Shown here one piece after another: positions 42,997 to 51,149 of a stretch of DNA of 64,000 nt. The position numbers were made by a program, and so were the translations under genes. This DNA comes from Planotetraspora thailandica. GTDB taxonomy: Bacteria; Actinomycetota; Actinomycetes; Streptosporangiales; Streptosporangiaceae. Every line of letters begins with the position of its first letter. Within the stretch, counting starts at the first letter, position 1. The DNA is taken from the NCBI RefSeq assembly GCF_016863335.1, contig NZ_BOOR01000010.1:290085-354084 (forward strand), read 5' to 3'. The notes below the pieces were generated by a model. It was given only the letters and a program-made list of their open reading frames with translations. It was not told where the DNA came from and made no database searches.

Positions 42997-43563
42997 ATGG
43001 ACGCCGTGGACCTTCTCCTCCACCCGGTACGGCTGCGCATCGTGCACGCCATGTCCGGCGGGCGGGCGCTCACCACCGCGGAACTGTGCGCCCTCCTTCC
43101 CGACGTCTCGAAGGCCACGGTCTACCGGCATGTCGGCCTGCTGGCCGACGGCGGCCTCCTCGACGTGGACGGCGAGCAACGGGTGCGCGGGGCGGTCGAG
43201 CGCCGCTACCGGCTCAACCGGCCCCGCACCGTGATCGACGCGGCCACGGCGGCCGCCGTGCCTGCGGAGGAGCACCGCCGCGTCTTCGCCGTCGCCATGG
43301 CGACGCTGCTCGCCGAGTTCAACGCCTACCTCGACCGCGAGCAGGCCGACCCGGCCGCCGACCTCGTGGGATATCGCCAGCACGCGCTCTGGCTCAGCCC
43401 GGACGAACGCGCCGAGATGATCCGCGACCTCCGCGAGGTGATCGTGGCCAGGATGGGCAACGAGCCCGCGCCAGGCCGCATACGGCACCTGCTCAGCCCG
43501 ATTCTCTTCCCCGCCGAGGAGCCGCCCCGGCCGCATAGGCAAGCCACGCCAAAAGACGATTAA
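42997..43563 (+). CDS. ArsR-like/HTH_20 winged-helix regulator
   Basis: 188 residues. The winged helix spans ~1-75: LLLHPVRLRIVHAMSGGRAL, LLPDVSKATVYRHVGLLADG (recognition helix) and a wing containing RVRGAVERRYRL. The C-terminal ~100 residues are helical (YLDREQADPAADLVGYRQHA) and resemble the ligand domain of the helix-turn-helix family with DUF6016-like tails. No metal-binding cysteines. It likely represses the divergent hydrolase via the operator at 42954. The following 206 bp contain only the promoter of the DUF5999 gene as far as I can see. Confidence 0.82.
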   Translation: MDAVDLLLHPVRLRIVHAMSGGRALTTAELCALLPDVSKATVYRHVGLLADGGLLDVDGEQRVRGAVERRYRLNRPRTVIDAATAAAVPAEEHRRVFAVAMATLLAEFNAYLDREQADPAADLVGYRQHALWLSPDERAEMIRDLREVIVARMGNEPAPGRIRHLLSPILFPAEEPPRPHRQATPKDD

Positions 43564-43769
43564 TTGCCGGGAACGTGACCAACCATGGGGGTGGCGCGGC
43601 GGCGGATCTACCTTCGACGGGGCTTGCTGGCATACCCGCTACCTACGTAGGGCGGAATGGGTACCGATACGGGGGTTTTCCCCGTGCTCCGTCAACGCTC
43701 GGCACGAGATGCTGAAAACGTCGTCAAGAAAGTCCCATCTATCCTCACCGAGGACCAAGGGAACGAATC

Positions 43770-43964
43770 ATGTGCAAGCACCAGCCTCCGTGCCCACCCG
43801 CCACCGCCTCCGACCGCGAGGCGGCACACATGGTCGCCTTCCACCCGGAGCAGGGGTGGGGCCTCCTTTGCAACGGCGTGGTGCTCTTCGACGACACAGG
43901 AGAGCTCCTGCCGGACGGAAGCAGCATCCCGGCCCACCGCGGCAACGTGGGGTGGGCGGCATGA
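43770..43964 (+). CDS. DUF5999 family small protein
   Basis: 64 residues, starting MCKHQPPCPPATASDREAAH and continuing HPEQGWGLLCNGVVLFDDTG, the full DUF5999 signature with CxHxPxC at the N-terminus, which could bind a metal. The family is common in Streptomyces and relatives and of unknown function. Its stop overlaps the start of the ATP-binding protein gene (ATGA), a pairing often seen for DUF5999 and anti-sigma-like ATPases. Confidence 0.85.
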   Translation: MCKHQPPCPPATASDREAAHMVAFHPEQGWGLLCNGVVLFDDTGELLPDGSSIPAHRGNVGWAA

Positions 43965-44509
43965 CCTGGACGGCGACGTCCGGCCACGCCGTGTCGAACC
44001 GCCCGTCATGGCGTGTCGGGGTATCCATGTCATTCACCCCCATCCGCGAAGAACGCCGCCAGGCCGCCACAGAGCGGGCCACCCGACGACGGCATCACGT
44101 GATCATGGTTGAAGGACCTGAGGTGGAAATGTCCTCCTGGCCGCTGGCGGCCGACGCCCGTTCCGTGGCCAGAGCCCGGCGACTCACCCGCGACCGGCTG
44201 ACCAAGTGGGGCATGCACGAGATGAGCGACGTGGCCGAACTGCTGGTCAGCGAACTGGTCACCAACGCCCTGTGCCACGCGCGCGGCCCGGTCGGGCTGA
44301 CCCTGTCCACCATGGACGGGTTGCTGCGCTGCGAGGTCGAAGACGCCGGAACGGTCGTCCCCCACGTATACGAAGCGACGGACGACGACGAGGGCGGCCG
44401 GGGTCTCGGCCTCCTTGACATGCTGGCCTGCTGCTGGGGCGGCGCGCGCACGTCCACCGGCAAGGTCATGTGGTTCGAGCTGCCGGCGTGCTCCCCTGCC
44501 GCTCACTGA
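43961..44509 (+). CDS. Anti-sigma-factor-like HATPase (ATP-binding protein)
   Basis: 182 residues from ATG 43961; the true domain begins near WPLAADARSVARARRLTRDR, so an internal start cannot be excluded. The GHKL ATPase motifs are present: N-box ELLVSELVTNALCHARGP, G1 VEDAG and G2 GGRGLGLLDML. These small RsbW-like kinases of actinomycetes bind sigma factors or anti-anti-sigma proteins. It is coupled with DUF5999. The last 44 bp overlap the convergent LuxR regulator gene, so the two stop codons lie inside each other's coding sequence. Confidence 0.85.
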   Translation: MTWTATSGHAVSNRPSWRVGVSMSFTPIREERRQAATERATRRRHHVIMVEGPEVEMSSWPLAADARSVARARRLTRDRLTKWGMHEMSDVAELLVSELVTNALCHARGPVGLTLSTMDGLLRCEVEDAGTVVPHVYEATDDDEGGRGLGLLDMLACCWGGARTSTGKVMWFELPACSPAAH

Positions 44510-46850
44510 GCCATGCGGCGATCTGCGCCCGCGAGTTGAAGCCCAGCTTGTTCAATATGTGCTCGATATGACCCTCGGCGGTGCGCTGCGAGATGATCAG
44601 CGTTCCCGCGATCTCCTTGTTGCTCAGCCCCTGCGCCACCAGACCGGCGATCTCGGTCTCCCTCCGGGTGAGCGGGGCCAGGCGGCCGGTTCGTTCCACC
44701 GGCTTCGCGCTTGACGACTCCTCCTGCAGGGCATAGGTGATCGCCTCGCCGTACGGCAGGCCCGCGCCCTCCCTGGCCGCCGACCGGTAGCCCTGCTCGC
44801 CCAGGGCCTCTTGGGCACGAGACACGCACTCGTCATGAAAAATCGTGAACTGCCCGAATCCTGACAGCGGTACCCCGACGACCCTCCAGACGCCGTCGGC
44901 GATCCCCAGAATGCGGGCCGCCCGGTCGTGCCGCTTCTCCTGCACGGCGATCCAGGCCAGCACCTCCAGGCACATCCCCAGGCCGGGCGCGTCGCCGAGC
45001 GCGTCGTCGAAGCGCAGGGCGTCCTTCTCCAGGGCCGTCGCACGACGGGATTCGCCCTGCCGCCAGAGCCCGATGCCGAGAGCAGTCATCGCATAGGCCC
45101 GGTGCCAGCCCTCCTTATGCGCGTCGCACACCGCCATGGCCTGTTCGGCGAACGTAACCGCCGGCAGCGCCTCTCCTACCAGGGAGTACGCCAGGGAGAG
45201 CTGGATCAACGCGAGCGCGAGACCCGCGGGATCGCCGGAACAGCGCTGGCGCTCCGCGGCCTCCTGGTGGAGCTTGATCGCCGTGTCCGCGTCGCCGCGG
45301 CATACGGCGACCATGCCCTGGTAGAGAATGACGTAGGCGAGCGTTTCCTCCGAGCCGAGTTCCTCGGCCAGCCTGCCCGCCTCTTCGAGCAGCGCGGCCG
45401 CCGCGGCGCTGTCCGTCTGGACGATCGTGACCCAGGCGGCCGCGCACAGGGCCCTGGCGCGGGTCTCACCCTGCTCTCCCTCACATGCGGCGGGTTCGAG
45501 GGCGAGCCCCTCCTCCAGCCAGCGGCGGCCCTCTCCGAGGTAGTAGCCCTTGATCCAGTGGTAGAGCAGGTCGGTGGTCATCGCGAGGCCCTTGGCGTAC
45601 TCGCAGGGCTCGGAGAAGAAGAACTCCAGCGCGGTGCGCAGGTTGGCCTGCTCGTCGGACAGCCGGGCGAACCAGGTGACCTGGGTGGGGCCGAAGAGCT
45701 CGGCCCTCGCGTCGGCCGCCACGCTCCGGTAGTACTCGCCGTGCCGCCTCCTCATGGCGCGCTCCTGGCTGGAGGCCGCCAGCCGCTCCTTGCCGTACTG
45801 CCGGATGGTCTCCAGCAGCCGGTAGCGCACGGCTCCGCGTTGCTCCTCCCTGACCAGGATCGACTTGTCGACCAGCCCGGTCACCAGGTCGAGCACGTCC
45901 GTCGCGGCGATGCCGTCCCCCGAGCAGACCTCCTCGGCCGCCTCCAGGTCGAGGCCGCCGGTGAACACCGACACCCGCTGCCACAGGAGCCGCTCCTGCC
46001 CGGTGCACAGCTCGTAGCTCCAGTCCATCAGCGCGCGCAGGGTCCGCTGACGCGGGAAGGCCGCCCGCGACCCCGAGGTGAGCAGGCGGAACCGGTCGTC
46101 GAGCCGGTCGAGCACCTGCTCGACCGACAACGCGCGCAGGCGGACGGCGGCGAGTTCGATCGCGAGGGGCAGGCCGTCGAGCCTGCGGCAGACGGCCTCG
46201 ACGGCCTCCTGGTTGGCCGCCGTCACCTCGAAGCCCTGGACGACGGCCGCGGCGCGCTCGGCGAACAGCCGGATGGCGTCGGACTCGACGGGCGGCTCCC
46301 CCGACATCAACGAGATCGCCGAACCCGCCGACAGGTCGCGGACGGGCAGCGGGGCGACGTTGAGCACCTGCTCACTCACGATGCCGAGCGCCTGTCTGCT
46401 GGTCGCGAGGATCGTCAACTGAGGCAGGGCGTGCACCAGCGCGTCGGCGAGCTCGGCGCATTCCCTCAGCAGGTGCTCGCAGTTGTCCAGCACGATCAGC
46501 GCCTGCCGGTCGGCCAAGTGATCTACCAGCAGGTCGAGTGCGGGGACGTGGGTCAGGTCACAGATCTCCAGGCTCTCCACGACGGCCTGGGCGAGCAGCT
46601 CGGGGTTGTCCAGAGGGGCGAGTTCCACCAGCCAGATGCCGTCGGGGAACTGCCGTCGCGCGTCGGCGGCCACGCGCAGCGCCAGCCGGGTCTTGCCAAC
46701 CCCGCCCACGCCCGTCAAGGTCACGACGCGGGCACTGGACAACAGTCGTTTGGCCTCGGCCGCCTCGTGCCGGCGCCCCACGAAGCTCGTCACCTCGGCG
46801 GGCAGACCGGACGGCCGCCGCGTCGAAGCCCCCGACAGCACCGCGGTCAT
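44466..46850 (-). CDS. NB-ARC ATPase/LuxR regulator, copy A
   Basis: 794 residues. SGLPAEVTSFVGRRHE opens the protein; Walker A is GVGGVGKTRLAL, Walker B LIVLDNCEH, with a sensor-like ILATSRQALG and DGLPLAIELAAVRLRALS. A tetratricopeptide-like helical region follows, and the LuxR domain at the C-terminus reads LTRRETEIAGLVAQGLSNKE with ISQRTAEGHIEHIL. ATG 46850 has GGGGG upstream; the frame runs on upstream, antisense to copy B. It is the mirror-image paralogue of the gene at 46963, sharing nearly all motifs. Ligand and targets unknown. Confidence 0.9.
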   Translation of the reverse strand: MTAVLSGASTRRPSGLPAEVTSFVGRRHEAAEAKRLLSSARVVTLTGVGGVGKTRLALRVAADARRQFPDGIWLVELAPLDNPELLAQAVVESLEICDLTHVPALDLLVDHLADRQALIVLDNCEHLLRECAELADALVHALPQLTILATSRQALGIVSEQVLNVAPLPVRDLSAGSAISLMSGEPPVESDAIRLFAERAAAVVQGFEVTAANQEAVEAVCRRLDGLPLAIELAAVRLRALSVEQVLDRLDDRFRLLTSGSRAAFPRQRTLRALMDWSYELCTGQERLLWQRVSVFTGGLDLEAAEEVCSGDGIAATDVLDLVTGLVDKSILVREEQRGAVRYRLLETIRQYGKERLAASSQERAMRRRHGEYYRSVAADARAELFGPTQVTWFARLSDEQANLRTALEFFFSEPCEYAKGLAMTTDLLYHWIKGYYLGEGRRWLEEGLALEPAACEGEQGETRARALCAAAWVTIVQTDSAAAAALLEEAGRLAEELGSEETLAYVILYQGMVAVCRGDADTAIKLHQEAAERQRCSGDPAGLALALIQLSLAYSLVGEALPAVTFAEQAMAVCDAHKEGWHRAYAMTALGIGLWRQGESRRATALEKDALRFDDALGDAPGLGMCLEVLAWIAVQEKRHDRAARILGIADGVWRVVGVPLSGFGQFTIFHDECVSRAQEALGEQGYRSAAREGAGLPYGEAITYALQEESSSAKPVERTGRLAPLTRRETEIAGLVAQGLSNKEIAGTLIISQRTAEGHIEHILNKLGFNSRAQIAAWLSERQGSTPAARTT

Positions 46851-46962
46851 GCCACCCCCGCCCACCCCGATTCCTGCTGTTCCATATTCAGGGTACATTT
46901 CTGTCCCAAACCACTGCGATCTGGTTTGACCAGGGACTTTTCCCCGCTTAGCGTGAAAAATC

Positions 46963-49359
46963 ATGGCCGGTACGGCGTTCGCGCGGCAGGTCGGCAACCT
47001 TCCCGCCGATGTGACGAGTTTTGTGGGCCGCAGGCAGGAGCTGGCCGAGATCAGGCGCCTGCTGTCCGTTTCGCGTCTGGTCACGCTGACCGGGGTGGGC
47101 GGGGTCGGCAAGACCCGGCTGGCCCTGCGAGCGGCGTCCGACCAGCATCGCGCGTTCGACGCCGTCTGGCTGGTCGATCTCAGCGTGCTCGACGACCCCT
47201 CGCTGGTGGCCCCCGCCATCGCGGAGACGGTGGGGCTGCGCGACCAGACGACCGAATCTCCGATGCGGGCGTTGTCGGCCTTCCTCGCCGCCCGCCGTAC
47301 CCTCCTCGTGCTGGACAACTGCGAGCACGTGCTCGACGCCACCGCCGAGCTCGCCGACTGCCTGCTGCGGGCCGCACCCGAGCTGCGGATCCTTGCGACC
47401 AGCCGACGATCGCTCGGCATCACGGGCGAGCGCACCATGCCGGTCGCCCCGCTCCCCGTGCCCGGGCCGAACGGTCGGCGCACCCTCAAATCACTCGAAC
47501 GTTATGACGCGGTGACGCTCTTCGCCGACCGCGCCGCGGCCGTCCTGCCCGGCTTCACCCTCGACGAGGACAACGGCGAGGCCGTGGCCGCCTTGTGCCG
47601 CCGCCTCGACGGCATCCCCCTCGCGATCGAGCTCGCCGCCGTACGCCTGCGCACGTTGTCGGTGGGCGGGCTCGTCGAACGGCTCTCCGACCGTTATCGC
47701 TGGCTCACCGGCGGGAGCCGTACGGCGCCGCCGCGCCAGCGCACCCTCCAGGCGCTGATCGACTGGAGCTTCCAGCTGCTGCCTGCCTGCGAGCGCGCCC
47801 TGTGGACGCGCATGGCGATCTTCCCCGGTCATTTCGACCTGGACGCGGTGGAAGCCGTGTGCTCGGGCGGCGACGTCGGGCGAGACGACGTGCTCGACCT
47901 GGTCGACGCCCTGGTCGACGCGTCGATGGTGCTCCGCGAGGAGCACGATGGCGCGGTGCGCTACCGCGTGCTGGAGACGCTGCGCGAATTCGCCCTGGCC
48001 CGGCTGGGCGGGGTGGATTCCGAGGAATGCGGGATGCTGGCCCGGCGCCACCGGGACTGGTACGGCACGCTCGTCCGCCAGGCCGCAGGCGACTGGTTCG
48101 GCCCCCGGCAGGTCGCGTGGTTCTTCCGGCTGCGACTGGAGGAGGCCAACCTCATGGCTGCCCTGGAGTCATGCCTGCGGGAGCCGGGCGAGGCGGAGAC
48201 CGGGTTGCGCCTTGCCTTCGACCTCTACCGCACCCACTGGCTGCCGGCGTCGCTCTTCATCCAGGGCCGCCAGTGGCTCACCCGCATGCTGGAGGCCGCG
48301 CCGCGACCCTCGGCCGTACGGGCGCAGGTGCTATGTGCCGCGGCGTCGATGGCGTTCGCCCAGAGCGACGCCGCCACCGGCGAACCCCTGCTTCGGGAGG
48401 CCACGAATCTGGCCCGCGAGCTGGGCGATCCGGCGAGCGGCGCCCTGGCCTGCATGGTCGCGGGAAAGGCGGCCCGCGACGCCGGCGAGTTCGATCGGGC
48501 GGCCCCCCTGCTGGAAGAGGCGGCCGAGCGGCTCACCGCCTGCGGCGACCTGTCGGGCCTGGCCAGCGCGCTGCTCGCCCTCGCGGACACGAGCAGCTGC
48601 CTGGGAGACGACGAACGCGCGGAAGGACTGTTCAAGCGCGGCCTCGACCTGTCGGCGGCGCACGAAGAGAGCTGGTGCCGCGCGTGGACGTTGACGATCT
48701 TCGCCGTGCACCTGTGGGGGCGAGTCCGCGACGCGGAGGCGCTCGCCGCCGCCCGGGAGAGCCTGCCGCTGGCCAGGGCCTTCGACGGCGGGGCCGTCGG
48801 CGGGGCTGCCGGCCGGGAGGCGTCCGACGGCAGGTTGAGCCTGGCGACCTCGATCGAGGTCATCGCATGGATCCTCACCGGGCAGGGCCAGCACGTGCGG
48901 GCCGCCCGCCTGCTCGGGGCCGCGGAGGCCATCGCCGGGGAGGCCGGCGTCTCCACCGCCCGCATGGGCCGCTACGCCGAACACCACGAGCAGTGCGCAT
49001 CCGCCCTCCAGGAGGCGCTGGGCGGCAAGGGCTTCGCCCGCGCGACACACCACGGCGGAAGGCTGAGCGTGGACCAGGCCGTCGCGGAGGCCCTGGGTGA
49101 CGAGCCGGCCCGTGAGGAAGCCGGGGAGGCCGCGTCCGACACCTCGCCCCTCACCGCACGGGAGCTGGAGATCGCCGAGCTGATCGCGCAGGGGCTGAGC
49201 AACAAGGAGATCGCCGCCGCCCTCGTGGTGGCCCAGCGCACCGCCGAAGGCCATGTGGAGCACATCTTGGCCAAGCTGGGTTACACGTCACGCGCCCAGA
49301 TAGCAGCCTGGATGACCGCCCGCAAATCCACCCCGGCTCCCCCACCTCCCCGAGCGTGA
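46963..49359 (+). CDS. NB-ARC ATPase/LuxR regulator, copy B
   Basis: 798 residues with the same order as copy A: GNLPADVTSFVGRRQELAE, Walker A GVGGVGKTRLAL, Walker B LLVLDNCEHVLD, DGIPLAIELAAVRLRTLSVG, a helical-repeat centre and LuxR domain LTARELEIAELIAQGLSNKE with AQRTAEGHVEHILAKLGY. The two genes are head-to-head with 112 bp between, so they share a promoter region and arose by duplication with inversion. Its TGA stop lies in a GTGATC that begins the repetitive region of array 1. Confidence 0.9.
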   Translation: MAGTAFARQVGNLPADVTSFVGRRQELAEIRRLLSVSRLVTLTGVGGVGKTRLALRAASDQHRAFDAVWLVDLSVLDDPSLVAPAIAETVGLRDQTTESPMRALSAFLAARRTLLVLDNCEHVLDATAELADCLLRAAPELRILATSRRSLGITGERTMPVAPLPVPGPNGRRTLKSLERYDAVTLFADRAAAVLPGFTLDEDNGEAVAALCRRLDGIPLAIELAAVRLRTLSVGGLVERLSDRYRWLTGGSRTAPPRQRTLQALIDWSFQLLPACERALWTRMAIFPGHFDLDAVEAVCSGGDVGRDDVLDLVDALVDASMVLREEHDGAVRYRVLETLREFALARLGGVDSEECGMLARRHRDWYGTLVRQAAGDWFGPRQVAWFFRLRLEEANLMAALESCLREPGEAETGLRLAFDLYRTHWLPASLFIQGRQWLTRMLEAAPRPSAVRAQVLCAAASMAFAQSDAATGEPLLREATNLARELGDPASGALACMVAGKAARDAGEFDRAAPLLEEAAERLTACGDLSGLASALLALADTSSCLGDDERAEGLFKRGLDLSAAHEESWCRAWTLTIFAVHLWGRVRDAEALAAARESLPLARAFDGGAVGGAAGREASDGRLSLATSIEVIAWILTGQGQHVRAARLLGAAEAIAGEAGVSTARMGRYAEHHEQCASALQEALGGKGFARATHHGGRLSVDQAVAEALGDEPAREEAGEAASDTSPLTARELEIAELIAQGLSNKEIAAALVVAQRTAEGHVEHILAKLGYTSRAQIAAWMTARKSTPAPPPPRA

Positions 49360-49388
49360 TCCCGGGGCTGTGATCCCTGGGTGTGGCC

Positions 49389-49856
49389 GTGATCATGGAT
49401 GTGAACCCTGGCCGTGATCATGCAGAAGTTCGGCGATGTGGGCGGCGAGCTGCGCCAACCCGTGTAGTGATCATGCAGAAGTTCGTACGCGTGCCCGCCG
49501 ACCTGGGAAAACACGAAGCGTGATCATGCAGAAGTTCGGGCACGTGCGGCCCGACCTGCGAATACGCCTTTCGTGATCATGCAGAAGTTCGCCTTCGTAC
49601 GTTCCGACCTGCACGACCACAAATGGTGATCATGCACCGGGCGCCGATATGCCGACAACGCCAGCCGAGGCGACACCGCCGCACCGCTGCGTGCATGATC
49701 ACGATGGGCGTTTCCCCTGGCAGGGACCCTTCCCACCGAGTTTCTGCATGATCACGAACCACATCGGCGCAGGTCAGCGTGGGCGCTCCCGAACTTCTGC
49801 ATGATCACGGCAAGTAGTCAGGAAGGCCGTGCATGCAAAGACTTCTGCATGATCAC
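49389..49856. repeat. Inverted 53-bp-period repeat array 1
   Basis: The motif GTGATCATGCAGAAGTTCG starts at 49414, 49467, 49520 and 49573, then a shortened copy at 49626: exactly 53 bp apart each time. A partial copy is at 49389. After a centre near 49664 the complement appears, ending at 49702 (short), 49755, 49808 and 49856 (steps 53, 53, 48). Between motifs a weaker CGACCTG element recurs about 34 bp after each motif start. The array fills the gap between the convergent LuxR copy B and the small gene at 49875. It contains no coding sequence. Confidence 0.9.
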
Positions 49857-49874
49857 AACCAAGGGGGCGGCCAG

Positions 49875-50102
49875 TCAGGCTGAACCGAGTTGCTGCTGCA
49901 GGTGCTGCCTCCTGGCCTCCAAGGTTTCGATCACCGACTCCTGCTGCTCCGCGTTGGTCAGCACGGTCGCCAGCTCGGCGGCGTCCGTGGGAGCGTCCCA
50001 GCGCTCGCCGATCTCCCTGCGCATCGCGGCGACGTCCGCGCGCAGCCTGGCCAGCTCGGTGTCCACTTCCTCCAACTGCCGCCTGATCTCCGACTCGTCC
50101 AT
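49875..50102 (-). CDS. Small coiled-coil protein
   Basis: 75 residues, almost entirely predicted coiled coil: MDESEIRRQLEEVDTELARL, then RADVAAMRREIGERW, a short PTDAAE turn, and EQQESVIETLEARRQHLQQQ. It resembles short actinobacterial proteins of unknown function. No membrane segment. It ends 19 bp from repeat array 1. The 83 bp upstream separate it from the SnoaL-like gene, so a shared leftward transcript with that gene and the NUDIX gene is possible. Confidence 0.7.
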   Translation of the reverse strand: MDESEIRRQLEEVDTELARLRADVAAMRREIGERWDAPTDAAELATVLTNAEQQESVIETLEARRQHLQQQLGSA

Positions 50103-50185
50103 GTCACACCTGCTTCATGTCGGTCCCGGCCCGCCGATTCGGACCATCCACCCGCCTATTCCGCGACAGCGGGCGATTAATCAGC

Positions 50186-50569
50186 TCAGCCGAGCTCCAC
50201 GTGGCCTTCTGCGACGTGCCAGTAGTCGCGTGTCTCGACGGCCGAGCCTGACGGGTCGAACCGTACGATCACGCAGCCCGCGAGGGTCGCCGGCTTGCCG
50301 TCCTCTCGCGAGGTGACGACGAACTCGGCGACCGCGGTGTCCCCGTCCACGTACGGCTCGCCGAAGCGCACGGTCTCGACCTGCTCGTTCTCGAACGACC
50401 ACCGGATGTAGTCGGCCAGCTCAGCCCGTCCATGGTGGGCGGGGCGAAAGGGCATGGAGCGATGTACGCAGTCCTCGGCATAGAGGGAGACGATCGTCTC
50501 CACGTCGTGTACGGCCCAGCCCCGCTCCCATGTGCGGACGAATCGCCGTGCCGCCTCCCGCGCCTCCAC
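50186..50569 (-). CDS. SnoaL-like/NTF2-fold protein
   Basis: 127 residues with the cone-shaped NTF2 fold: RRFVRTWERGWAVHDVETIV, LYAEDCVHRSMPF, DGDTAVAEFVVTS and a C-terminal GCVIVRFD with VETRDYWH. Proteins of this kind act as small-molecule isomerases or hydrolases or as binding modules; substrate unknown. It is translated right after the NUDIX gene with a 1-bp gap, so they form a unit. Confidence 0.85.
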   Translation of the reverse strand: MEAREAARRFVRTWERGWAVHDVETIVSLYAEDCVHRSMPFRPAHHGRAELADYIRWSFENEQVETVRFGEPYVDGDTAVAEFVVTSREDGKPATLAGCVIVRFDPSGSAVETRDYWHVAEGHVELG

Positions 50570-50570
50570 C

Positions 50571-51038
50571 TCAGGAGATGGTGCCGATGTAGGCGGTCGT
50601 ACCGGACGCGCGGGCGTCCTGCGCCGCGGCCAGGCGGGCGGAGAGGTAGGAAGGCATGATCGATCCGGCCTCCTCCTCGGTGAAGAACCCGTAGCCCTCC
50701 AACTCCTCGGCCTGCAGGACGATGCTGGTGCCGTCGACGACGGTGCCGCAGTCGAAGAGGAAGTGCACGAGGGGCATTGGGCGGTCGTCGACCGGGGGCA
50801 CCCAGTGGACGACCAGCAACCGGCCCACCTGCGGCTTCAGGCCGAGCTCCTCAAGGATCTCCCGGCTGCACGCGACGTCCGGGGACTCGCCCTCGTCGAC
50901 GTGGCCGCCGGGCCAGCCCCAGTGGTCGCGATAGTTGGGCTTGACGAGCAGCACCCGGCCCGAGGGGTCAGTGATGAAGCCGGCCGCAGCCGCCACCACC
51001 TTGTTCAGCCCGGCGTAGAAGACGTCCGCAGGGATCAC
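50571..51038 (-). CDS. NUDIX hydrolase
   Basis: 155 residues. The full Nudix box is seen: GHVDEGESPDVACSREILEE followed by LGL, matching G-x5-E-x7-REUxEExGU. It hydrolyses a nucleoside diphosphate linked to another moiety using Mg; the exact substrate cannot be told from sequence. The fold is complete (VAAAAGFITDPSGRVLLVK start). It is the first gene of a leftward set with the SnoaL-like gene and perhaps the coiled-coil gene. The 111 bp to the divergent MFS gene contain an inverted repeat. Confidence 0.9.
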   Translation of the reverse strand: MIPADVFYAGLNKVVAAAAGFITDPSGRVLLVKPNYRDHWGWPGGHVDEGESPDVACSREILEELGLKPQVGRLLVVHWVPPVDDRPMPLVHFLFDCGTVVDGTSIVLQAEELEGYGFFTEEEAGSIMPSYLSARLAAAQDARASGTTAYIGTIS

Positions 51039-51095
51039 GATGCCACCAGGCCAGAAAAGGATCGCATGCGACGAGCCTAACCGGCCTCAGGTTGT

Positions 51096-51135
51096 CCGAT
51101 ATGTGGACTCCAAGAGTGGAAGTCGTACATATCGG
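51096..51135. promoter_or_regulatory. Inverted repeat between NUDIX and MFS genes
   Basis: Perfect 9-bp arms CCGATATGT (51096-51104) and its complement (51127-51135), 31 bp centre to centre (about three helical turns). It ends 14 bp before the MFS start codon, so a bound repressor would block that gene. Confidence 0.6.
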
Positions 51136-51149
51136 TAAAATCACCCAAC

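Noticed and set aside
49389..49856. CRISPR array
   Set aside because: The repeated motif is only 19 bp, the intervals share conserved positions instead of being unique spacers, the orientation flips at the centre, and no cas genes are present.
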